From positions 22,041 to 86,040 of the forward strand of contig OENT01000680.1 in the NCBI GenBank assembly GCA_900239685.1: a DNA stretch of 64,000 nt. Reading direction: 5' to 3'. Under the pieces are notes generated by a model that saw only the letters and a program-made list of their open reading frames with translations, searched no databases and had not been told where the DNA came from. Each line of letters begins with the position of its first letter. Position 1 is the first letter of the stretch. The translations under genes and the position numbers were made by a program. Below are positions 51,905-61,943 of the stretch, piece after piece. The stretch is from Rotaria macrura. Its lineage: Eukaryota; Rotifera; Eurotatoria; Philodinida; Philodinidae.

Positions 51905-52402
51905 CTAGTGATCTATATGTGCTTTGTCGTTCATTGATGTCAATGATGCGTGTCGTTGTCCAACAGTTATATTTATATTTGTTTTGGGATAATGTTCAGT
52001 TAAAACAGGTATAAATCGTTCGGAAGTATATTTAATTTCTTTGTACTTATTCAATACGTCACATCGCACGCCATAACAAAGATTTTGATCGATTTCTTCC
52101 ACATTATAGTAAATTGTAAAGGGTATTGGAAAATAATCGCAATCGTCCAATTTAAGGCTTGATATAACATGTCGTTGAGGTATATGTGGAAAATCAACAC
52201 GTGCCCATTCTAGAAGAGTTATATCACACAATGTAATTATAACAACATCACCAGTTTCTAAAAAGCAATGACCATTTGAACATTCGATGATACCACAAAG
52301 TGCTCGTCGAACCATTTCACTTGCACTTCGTTGGAATGGTGTCGATTCTATGAAAGAACGATTTTTAGCTACGTAAATGATGAACTCAAGCATTCTTTTC
52401 AT
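51905..52402 (-). CDS. YbaY-domain protein, intronless
   Basis: A 165-codon single frame with one beta-sandwich domain from about residue 32 to 148. It opens with RRALCGIIEC and a strand pair ending in VVIITLCDI. The YbaY/YscW-family signature FPIPFTIYYNVEEIDQNLCYGVRC comes next, shown here only in part as IPFTIYY and IDQNLCYGV, then RFIPVLTEHYP. YbaY proteins are bacterial, usually outer-membrane lipoproteins; this copy has no lipobox or signal peptide, so it is probably intracellular. A stop lies in frame upstream of the ATG, so the start is fixed unless spliced. An acceptor-like AG lies at 52431-52432. No introns, unlike the neighbouring KLC. Bacterial origin is inferred; function in an animal is unknown. 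Confidence 0.7.
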   Translation of the reverse strand: MKRMLEFIIYVAKNRSFIESTPFQRSASEMVRRALCGIIECSNGHCFLETGDVVIITLCDITLLEWARVDFPHIPQRHVISSLKLDDCDYFPIPFTIYYNVEEIDQNLCYGVRCDVLNKYKEIKYTSERFIPVLTEHYPKTNINITVGQRHASLTSMNDKAHIDH

Positions 52403-53549
52403 TAAAGACTGTCTTCTGCACGTTTAAAGTCTGCAAATCAAAACGATCACTTAATTAACTTACTTTGTTTGCTCATTTTGATGTATCAATCTCTCTGTTA
52501 TGGTTTATTAAATAGCCAACCAAATTCGAGAAGTAGTTAAATAATCAAATTGAAATTTTCCTGGCTTATTATCGCACAATATGTATGAATATACGTTTTC
52601 CGAGAATAATAAAACGCATAAGTGGTTATATGAATGTTCCGAGCGAGGTATTTTTCTTTTCTTCTTGATTTTACTATAGTTATTGTCAAAGAGGTAACGA
52701 ATCAATTAGTGAGACTGAATGCTGACAGTATTTTCCCTGGCTTTCTTTTTCTTTCACTTTTTTTTCAAGGGTTTTTCTATTTTACTGAGATGTCACATTT
52801 AAGAAAATGCGTATAGGTAGTCAGGAAACGACGCTTTCGTCTATATTTGAAGTGATCATTTTCTCTCTTTTACGACAAAAATATACTCCGATTGAATTAT
52901 TCAGTGCAAACGGGTTGCTCTTATTCTATTTCATTGAAAATTCAACATACTAATCATCGTTGTCCCTTAGTAACCATCAAATAATTTTCCAACTTTGAAG
53001 AACAGAATCTTAATTGGCAAATCTTTACGATTTGTTTTCTCGATTAAGTTTAAATTTCAAGAATCTATTTTGAAAACGACACACGGCACAGAATATTCGA
53101 TTCATGTTGTATGCGATTGTTTGATTATCACAAATACTTTTCTTTTTATTAACGAAAGAGGAAATCTATATTGCATTTAACTGATGCTGTTTGCTTTCAG
53201 AGATTCATTTGTATCACGACAAATTGAACAGAAATATTCTCTTGAGAGTTGATATAGTCAAAACATCAAGACGATAACATGAATTTTTCTGCAAATAATT
53301 GACTCTTGAATATTGCTTATTTTTCAAACTGTTGATGTTAAACATAGGAAACCAATTTGAACGTACATGGGCCGAAAGAAAATTGAAATCTTCTTTTTAT
53401 TTATCTAACAATCAACATTTTCGATTCTTTGAATAATAAAATCATCATGTCTTTGATTAACCGAATCAATGACTAACTTGTATATTTCCCAGAATCATCA
53501 AGAAATACTTAGAATAGTGAATGTCTCTACTAATTCATGATGACATAAT
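52403..53549. other. Intergenic, no gene seen
   Basis: 1.1 kb between the YbaY-domain gene and the hAT-like element. Short frames only. Confidence 0.5.
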
Positions 53550-54710
53550 TAGGATTGCCACCTCTTCCGCTTTTCCCCCTTTTTTCCGATGTTCCGCTTT
53601 TTCGTGCAAACCAGGTTACATGTTGAAAATGTGTACAGAATAAAACCTGCTACTGTTGAAGCAAATCTTATTGCTAACACATGCAGTGAGGGATTACTAT
53701 TTTTTCTGATTCATAAAATCAATGGAAGGAGAACACTAGTAGCTTTTCTAAGTAAGAAAGGATGTTGTGCTCTACTTTCCTATTCGTAAAGTAAAATGCC
53801 ATTCCGCTCGTAACTGATAGCAAATTATTTTCAACTAATTGTGCATTCTATATTCACGTAAAAGAACCTAACACCGAATAGTGGAAACAATATTTCTCTA
53901 AGTCATGGATATTACGATTGTAATTGAAGATTAGAAAGATAATAATCATGAAAATTTAATACCAACAACACCAGGTTTTAAATCATATGAAAATAAAAAC
54001 GTCGAAGCCATCTCAAATGCTTGTGAAAAGAAGAGAAAAAAGGGCGTTTTTAATTCACAGTGATTACTTTATTGTTAGGTCGGATCATTTTTACGTGAGT
54101 ACAGACCGGATTCAACTAAAGTTCTTTGCATTGACTGCAATGAAGATTTTTCAATCCATTATGGTGAAAAGAATGATATTGACCGGCACATAAAGCTGAA
54201 AAGACACATGTACAAAATAAAATAATTTAACATGAATCGACAATTGATAACTTCAACAATGAAGTCCAATAAGTAGTGCGAAGAAGTAGCAGCCGTAGAA
54301 GGCACTTTTGTTACTTAATGATTCTCGTAATCGAATATCAGTCGACATAGTAGTTGCTGAGTTACAAATTCATTGAAATTCCTCATTGTCATGTACTGGT
54401 ATGCATCAATATTTGTTATCTCATAAAGATTTACTGGGAGCAATCAGTTCTAACAACAAATATGCATAAAAAAACGGCGGGTCCAGAAAAATTTCTACTT
54501 TTTGGTGATTTTCTCTTTTACATATTTTGAAAATTTTGTGAAATAAAACGGTATGGCACATATATCGATATGCAAAAGTACCCAATATTCTCAGAAATAC
54601 TAAAACTCTATAAAAAAAAAGTTTCCGCTTTTTTTCCCTTTTCTCTGTTTTTCTTTCCGCTTTTCAACTTCAGTGTTCCGCTTTTTAGACTTGATGAGGT
54701 GGCAACCCTG
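53550..54710 (+). mobile_element. hAT-like non-autonomous DNA transposon
   Basis: The ends are imperfect inverted repeats (TAGGATTGCCACCTC at the left, GAGGTGGCAACCCTG at the right). They are followed inward by mirrored TTCCGCTTTTTCCC-type stretches. Perfect 8-bp direct repeats GACATAAT flank the element (53542-53549 and 54711-54718). An 8-bp duplication with TAGG/CAGGG tips is typical of the hAT superfamily. The interior (1.16 kb) holds a zinc-finger remnant but no transposase core. Confidence 0.85.
54079..54225 (+). pseudogene. C2H2/BED-like zinc-finger remnant in the hAT-like element
   Basis: A 48-codon frame after an acceptor-like AG carries VLCIDCNEDFSIHYGEKND followed by DRHIKLKRH. The spacing C-x2-C ... 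H-x6-H fits a BED-type finger at the N-terminus of hAT transposases. Upstream frames are broken, and the frame stops before any catalytic domain. Confidence 0.45.
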
Positions 54711-54718
54711 GACATAAT

Positions 54719-56330
54719 CACCTTCCATGATTATAGATGTGAATGTTAGAGTTGTGTAACCCTATCCTATCCTGCACCTTACCCTTAGAGAGGTTAGATT
54801 TAGGCTACGACTCTCATAGGGTAGGGTATTCCAGGGTAAACTTTTCATTATGTCAATCTCGTCTGTTTAAACATCCGACGTCTAACAACTTGTGAACTCG
54901 AGTCTCTTCAGCTTAGATTAGACGGTCTCGAGTCAGCTTAATCGCCATCGAACTGTTCTGAGTCTGCCCATTCATGATTGTCGATCGATTTGCAGAGTGT
55001 AACTGATCCACAATTTATTCTTTTAAAATAATTTCTCTTATATACATCTACGCGTCCAAAACGTAACGATGAGTGAGTGATGACCTAAAAGTTGCGATAC
55101 AAATTCCACTAGAATGCTCCACCGGCAAATCGTAACCTGACCAAGTCGTATACTGCCAAAGATACACTACGTTGAATTAGATTTTCTTTATAAGAAGACC
55201 TGTTTCGAAAAGAGTAGTGCGCCAGATCCCAACAATGCATTTCATCAAAAAAATCATGTACACAAATGAAACTTTCTATGTTGATAGATTTTACTCTCCA
55301 TTGCTGAAAGTGCCACTCTTCTCTTTCAAGTAAAAGCGTAGCATTCATTACTTTTTTTCTGGAATAAATGAGAACAAGAAAAACGAAACAACGTGCACCT
55401 GAAAAAATGTCTTTATGAAGGAGACAGACGTTCGGAGTGGCATAAACAAACATTAATTATACAGGTAAAATTTTATAGATGTTGTTGGTAGCCTTTGCAT
55501 TCTTGTCTTCTTACCACTACGGCGTATATTCTTAGGTGCAGTCCTATTCGAATTTAGTAAAGCCCTATTATTTTCAATTCATCTGACTTATATTGAATAT
55601 AACACAGGAATACGTGTTGCGTGAAGCCAAACCATTCATTAATCAGCACTAGCAATGCTTCTTAAGAAATATCGAACTCTGGCGTTTCCAATGCCATTCA
55701 GCAATCTCAAGGGTGTAGGATTTGACTAAACATATGCGAACTCGAAAGACACTGGATGCATCTCAAACTCTACACCGCCTTATAATATGTCGGGTTATGC
55801 ATCCGGAGTGAGTTTGGGAGTTCGGTGTCAGTACCTATCTTAACTATTGTACCTAAACCCATCCATTCGGTATCACAGAGAATAAGCACATCCCAATGCA
55901 CACACCACGAGCACATTGATACCACACTAACACAAGCAAAGAAATCCAAAGCCGCCACCGACTCTCAAACCATACATTCATTGGTACTCTCACGCACAGG
56001 CAAATGCAACTCACATTCACACCCATTTTAAAACATTTGAATGAAATTTCATCAAATGTGTACCGTGCGAGAAGAATAGATATTCTTGGTTTTAACTTCT
56101 ACAAACTTTAAGGTCGATTTTTCAAGTAAGGATCCGGTTGGATTTTGGTATTCTCTTTTTATTCACCACCACCCACTCACCCCGATCCCCACACCCAATC
56201 CATTCACTTAAGATTTTTGACGAAATCATTTTTTCTACCGTCGACACAGAACAAGTGACATGTGATATATTCAAAATAGATTTATTTCTAGATTCAAAAT
56301 ATCGATGAGTTATATTCTTGAAAAATGCAA
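54719..56330. other. Intergenic, one weak ORF
   Basis: It starts with a patch of CCCTATCCTATCC and mirrored AGGGTAGGG (54759-54836) that may be another small inverted-repeat remnant. The rest has slightly higher GC than the left half of the window. A 114-codon frame is listed separately. No other gene seen. Confidence 0.4.
55109..55453 (-). CDS. Hypothetical ORF
   Basis: A 114-codon frame with mixed composition (VHDFFDEMHCWDLAHYSFR). No domain, signal peptide or splice partner recognised. It could be an exon of an unrecognised gene, a decayed gene, or chance. Confidence 0.2.
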   Translation of the reverse strand: MFVYATPNVCLLHKDIFSGARCFVFLVLIYSRKKVMNATLLLEREEWHFQQWRVKSINIESFICVHDFFDEMHCWDLAHYSFRNRSSYKENLIQRSVSLAVYDLVRLRFAGGAF

Positions 56331-59300
56331 TTAATGGGTTGATGATATGCCAATTGCTTTCATTTGAGATGAAGCTGAAACAGTGTTGTATTCGATCGTT
56401 GGACGGAAGCATTGAATAGCATAAATATGATAATTTCCGAGACATTCCACTTGTCTCAAGAGTAGATTTCCACCAAGAAAAATATCTTCCGGCTTATCAC
56501 TCTTGAGCATGTCTATGTGAGCTTCAACAGATACTCTGACAGCTAAAATATCAATAAATACACAACACGTATATGATGAATTAAAACATCATCTTTGAAA
56601 GAAAAAAAATCATAACCGACATTTCAAAACACCAACCAACGGAGTATAGGCTGTAGCACCCTGCTGAATAGCTTTTGCCAAAATTCGAACGTCAGTCAAA
56701 CATTGAATGAGAGTATTTCCATGATGACCTATCATATTCGCAACATCACTTGCTTCTTGATCGATGCGATTCAATTGTTCGTTTAGGGAATGAATCTGTT
56801 TCTGGATTGTGGCAATCTTTTCAGGAAGGATTTTTTCCCATTCTTGCAGTTCTCGAACAATTGTTTCATATTTCGCTTTATAATCGCTAAAGCATTGCTC
56901 CAAATCATTGTTTACTTTCTCCTTGGCAGCTTCTTCTTCTTGATTCGCTTTAATTCGACTCATTCTTGATAAAACTACACTTTCATAATAGTTTTTCTCA
57001 ACATCGCGTTTAGAATTTTCGATCTGAAAATTAAAATGTAAAAGAAAATGGACTTCATACAACTTGTATGAACTTCTTGTGCAAAAATGTTTAGTTAGCA
57101 ACGTACCATGCAGGATGAAGTGCGTGTCGAAGTTGTCTTCCTCCACGGTAGCCACTTACTGCGCTCAGTGTGTGTTTCTGTTTCAACTTTTGCAATCGAA
57201 GCTGGAATACATTGAATGACTGTTTCAATTTTATCATTGAGAGATATCATTTCTTTGGTTCGACGTCTGGTTTCTTCCAAAGCAGCAGCTGATCCCTTTG
57301 CTCGATTCTGTGTAACATGCATCAAATGACTCAAACGTTCCATTTCACCTAAATATGCTATTTTCGTTACATAAGAATCAGTTCGAATAAATGACGACCG
57401 ATTTTCAAAAAAGCTGCTCTATGTATGGTCTCCGATTTGTCTTATCATTTTATGCGTTATAAGAGCAAGTGTTTGAAGGATTTCTATGCAAGACGTTTGA
57501 AAAAACATTGCTCCATTCTGTCCGTGTACGCAGTCATTGCATTAGCATGTAGTTATTGCAATTATTTGCCATTATAAAACCATGTGATTGAATCCGATAC
57601 TGGATCTGATCGGATTTGGTAGGACCCGATCAAAGGACGAAATCCTATCGGAATTCCGGCTGAGGAATGAGTAACGGATCTGACTCAAGAATAGTGGTTT
57701 ATTATTCGGGTGCCAATCAGTACCTGATGACGTCATTAGAGGCCTGTCAAAACCCTATAACAGATGTTGTCAGATTCTGACAATCGAACCGATCGGATTC
57801 CAAACATAAGTTTCCTAATGTTATTCCGCAACCAAAATTCCGTCGGTTTTATAGAAATTCATCGTAAAATCCGCTCGAATCCGATAAAATCCAGTTGTCG
57901 GAATAAATCTACTGGGAATGCTAGGACCTACTGCGTGCATGGAGATATCAAACTTTCTTTGAAAGCACCCTCACCCAAAACCGACAATTTTTCAAAAGTT
58001 CTTCTGGAATCTACATCTCATGGGAAACACATTCGTTTCCATTGTATTTTTGGCAGTAATTCTATCCTTAGGTGGAGTATCTTCAGTTAAAAATAGGGGG
58101 CGATCCGATAGACTGTTGATGAATAGTGTGGAAAACTAAGCACAAGAGTAAAAAAGGCGTCGTTTTGCATTTTGTATATAATATTTCGATACAACAGAGA
58201 ATGGCAGAGGGTTGAAATTTTGACCACAGAGGGATCTTATCAAATAGTAACTCTGGTACGTAAAAAGTACCCTTTTCATCAAAATTGCGATTCTCAAGCT
58301 GGTCATTCTAGAGCGAAATCAGCGCTACAGCGAGATGATCTTTATTTTTGTTAAACTACACTTGTAGGACTATAAAGCCATGCAGCAATCAGAATGGGAT
58401 GCCGATGGTTACTCTACAGAGCTCAACTGAAAAATCAGCAACAAAACTGCCTTATTCTGGCCGACTTTGCTAATTTTGCTTTGACAATGGACTAAACACT
58501 ACACGATATCAATTGATTTTCTATTCAGTGAACATTAGTAAAACTTCCCTTATGAACGCAATCATATAACTACTTTGAAATACATTGAAAAAGCGATAAA
58601 TAAACCCTGGAGAGAAGCACAACCAAAAGCATTTCTGCCGAAATGCCTGTACCCACTCCTCAGGGTTTGGGGTTGGAAATTGTTTTTCTAAAGTATCAAT
58701 AGGGCATTAGAGTAATATGACCTTTTTCAGTTATTTATGTAAAAGAGATTTTATGATAGCAAAAGGTACACCGAACTTCGCAGCAATAACTTTTCAAGTT
58801 AATGAAAACTCACAGGGCAGTGGCTATTTAATATCTCTCAGTGTCGTTACGAAATGTCCGAATGAGAACACATACTGACTCATAGAACTAATGGTGAGAA
58901 AGATAATGTTCTACCTTTTTTACGAGCGATTTCCGCATAGACTGCTTCTTCTTGTTCATATTTTTTTCGAATTTGATCTTCGATGTCAACTTTTTGATCA
59001 GTGAACCTAACTGCTTCTGGGCCTATAATTTTTATCAGCATTTCTACTTGTCCAGCAAAGTCAGTTATGGCCGTGCTGTTTAAAGATTCAGCTTCTGAAA
59101 TACTTGCATTCAACTCCGTAAGAGTGGTATCAATGGTGCGTCGAGCAGATGCCACTGCACTTGCAGAGCCTGAGTAAATATTTTATTTAAAAATCAATCA
59201 GTAAAGCAATGCATTCAAAATTACCTTTACTCATATAAACTAACTGCGCGCCTCGTTGGATACTGAGCGCCAGGTTACGTACTGCAGAAAACGATTTCAT

Positions 59301-59719
59301 TACCACTGAGCGTGCTTTGACATCTTGATCCAATGTTTTGACCAGAGTTGGAATAACCTAAAAGTCATCAGTAAATATCGGTTCAAGCATTTAACAAAAT
59401 CGAGTGTGAAGTGAATATTTCAAAAATCGAATAGTACCATATATTTTAATAATAACTAAACCAAATTTACCTGCTTTTCCCAAGTTTCCTTATATTGAGT
59501 ATTGTTTAGGTTTGGAACGTAGTCCGCCACCTTATAAGCAGCGATAACAATTTGTTCCGAGCAACCCAAAGATCTTTTGAGCTGTTCAGTCTCACTCATA
59601 ATATAACCGTTATTCACGAGATCTTGTGTTACGATTGCATCAGGAGTTTGAGAAGGGACAGTGACTGCCACCATTTCAGCAGGTGGAGTCATCTCAGGAT
59701 CAGCGTACAGGTTCAGCAT
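56331..59719 (-). CDS. Unrecognised six-exon helical/coiled-coil protein
   Basis: Six exons keep phase: 59719-59471, 59357-59225, 59169-58915, 57348-57107, 57023-56621 and 56542-56331, about 497 aa. The protein is nearly all helix. An N-terminal bundle (KVADYVPNL, SFSAVRNLALSIQRGAQLVY) leads to long charged heptads, for example IEDQIRKKYEQEEAVYAEIA and DLEQCFSDYKAKYETIVREL. A final part has PEDIFLGGNLLLRQ. There is no signal peptide or membrane span. Intron 4 (about 1.57 kb) is much longer than the others and carries repeat-like sequence. The last junction needs a weak GTCGGT donor; without it the protein would end in VLKCRL. I cannot assign a family, and the exon phasing and low bias are what support it as a real gene. 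Confidence 0.65.
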
Positions 59720-60279
59720 ATTTTGTTCCGATATGAATTAAACACTTTCCTTTACAGTGAAAAAACGTTCTACAACTGGCTCTTTCGACTACTCGTATGC
59801 TACCGTATTTATTCAACTGAAATTATAAAAACAGCGTACGATTAGTTCCCAGTTTCTAGGAGAAAACCTATTTCACCCTCTGTCAATAATCTAGAGAAAT
59901 TACCAGTATCCTGTGTGTCACACATTGAAACCACTAGATACCATGTTCTCCAATAGGATCTTTCCTTGTATGAAACGTTATTTTTAACACGCATCTTCTG
60001 CCAGGTTACGAGTTTCATACAAAAAACCAATCAAACAAACAAAAAAACATAAAATAACAATGAAGCCTCACTCATCGTGAGTCATGACGAAAACTTGCCA
60101 ATTCAAAAAACAAACATACAAAGAGACGTAAACTGAAAATCTGTCGAACGATGCCAAGCTAAACACAGCATATCATATCGTGTTTAGCCCATAAAACTCT
60201 AATCAATAGCACCTTTCATTAAACACACCATAATCAAAGAAAAAACAACATCAGATACCTTTACCACGACCGACATCGA

Positions 60280-60565
60280 AACCCACTTCCACACTGACAC
60301 CCAAACACACATCCCCACACCCACACCAGCACCCACAGCCCAACACCCATACCCACATCCAAATCGACACCCAACACACATCCGCACACCCATACCCACA
60401 TCCAAATCGATACACAACACACATCCGCACACACATACCCACATCCAAATCGACACACAACAAACTTCCGCACACCCACACCCACACCCACACCCACACC
60501 CACACCCACACCCACAATGACACCGAAGCACACATCCGCACGCCCACACCGACACCCACACGCAC
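60280..60565 (-). repeat. Interstitial telomere-type (TGTGGG)n repeat array
   Basis: On the plus strand the tract is (CCCACA)n, so the minus strand reads TGTGGG. The purest part is 60470-60516, with seven or more units. To its left three copies of a degenerate unit of about 43 bp (CCACATCCAAATCGACAC...) form a minisatellite with the same C/A-rich strand. TGTGGG is the telomere repeat reported for bdelloid rotifers such as Adineta. The three overlapping C/G/V-rich open frames on the minus strand here are repeat artefacts. Confidence 0.85.
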
Positions 60566-60844
60566 AGCCTAACCAATATTAATAGTTGTTCGCATTACGT
60601 AGAAAAATGAGACCAGCGACACATAATTACAAATAAACAAACGATCATTGATTTGAAAATTTATGATCGTAATAACATTTTCACAGAACGTTTTTTGTCA
60701 ATTATAATTAATAAACTAAATGCAAAATAATTTAAAAGATATTTAGCATAGTAAAATATAACTTACATGTGTCCTGTGAATTTCAGATATAGCAACATTT
60801 AATCATTTAAAATTTTCAAATCAAATGGAAGCATCAGCAACTAT

Positions 60845-60864
60845 GGTGTGGGTGTGGGTGTGGA
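60845..60864 (+). repeat. Short TGTGGG repeat, opposite orientation
   Basis: GGTGTGGGTGTGGGTGTGG, about three units on the plus strand, 280 bp from the main array and inverted relative to it. Confidence 0.75.
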
Positions 60865-60865
60865 T

Positions 60866-61729
60866 ACATTCATTTCTGCTTCTCACCAGAATTCTTATGA
60901 TCGAGTTGGTCGGAATGTCTTCTAGTTAATGTGCTGTGAAGCACAGCATTCATTTCGTCATGTGCGAGTTGACTGTATTCTTTACTCTCTGGAGTAGCCG
61001 AGATCAATGACTAACAAAACGTCAGTATGATTGATGTGCATAAAGGCTAGTATAAGAGAAAGAAAGAAAGATAACTCTCAAGCGCTGTAAGTCGCACGCA
61101 ATTAATATCGCTAAAAAGTCTATTCTTTGTCTCTCCTGCCGAATCAAACCAATATAATATAACCGATGCATGTTTTTGCTCTTCTCACCAAATACGACAT
61201 GAGGAAAATACTATCGACGCCGCTGAGTTCTTTTTTCTTCCTTTTCTGCTGATTCAACAAAAATCCTGTCTACTCTAGAAAAACAATGTTGTATTAGCTT
61301 TATACTTTTCTTCACTTGGAATTCAATATATTAAACAGAATCAAAGACTTCAAGATTAATTGGCACTTTATACTGCTCAATACTATATAGAGGTACTACT
61401 AATAGGAAAGGATGAAATTTTAATATGAGAAGTGTATCGAATTGGATTCTCATTGGTGTATTGACTCTGATGCATTTCTGAGAAATGCATTAAATTTTTA
61501 CGACACCATCCGTTTCAATACACAATTAACTTTTGTATTGAATACCAGTCTATATATCGGGACAATTTTATATTTACAATCTATATATATATATATTGTG
61601 CAATGTACCTCTTCTGGCCGATCATTGGTGGAAACTTATGATTTGCCTAAAGCGAATAATAAATAAAGTCCACATAGTATTTTCAAGGTGTGTAACGGAG
61701 CGCAGGAATTAAGAGATGGGTTTCTCAAC
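60866..61729. other. Intergenic, no gene seen
   Basis: About 860 bp between the telomere-type repeat and the MITE, with only short AT-rich frames. Confidence 0.45.
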
Positions 61730-61737
61730 TATCTGAG

Positions 61738-61935
61738 TAGGGATGCACTTTCAAGCATTTCGTTAAGACCGGTGAAAGCCGGTAAGCTGATGAAGAACCT
61801 ACGGTGAAGACCGGTTTCTTATATGATTCAGACGACTCTCTGTTAACATAGTCCAGCCATGCTAATGCACCGGCCTTCATCGTAGGTTTTTCGTATTCTT
61901 ACCGGCTTCACCGTTTTCTCACCGGTGCATCCCTA
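61738..61935. mobile_element. 198-bp hAT-type MITE
   Basis: Terminal inverted repeats TAGGGATGCA/TGCATCCCTA and, further in, ACCGGT..., TACCGGCTT and CCTACG motifs pair as an imperfect palindrome over nearly the whole length. Perfect 8-bp target duplications TATCTGAG lie at 61730-61737 and 61936-61943. Terminus and duplication length indicate the hAT superfamily. There is no coding capacity, so it would need a transposase in trans. Confidence 0.92.
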
Positions 61936-61943
61936 TATCTGAG

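Noticed and set aside
60199-60576. Three overlapping minus-strand ORFs rich in C, G, V and W
   Set aside because: They are translations of the TGTGGG-type repeat; several frames stay open only because the repeat period is a multiple of three.
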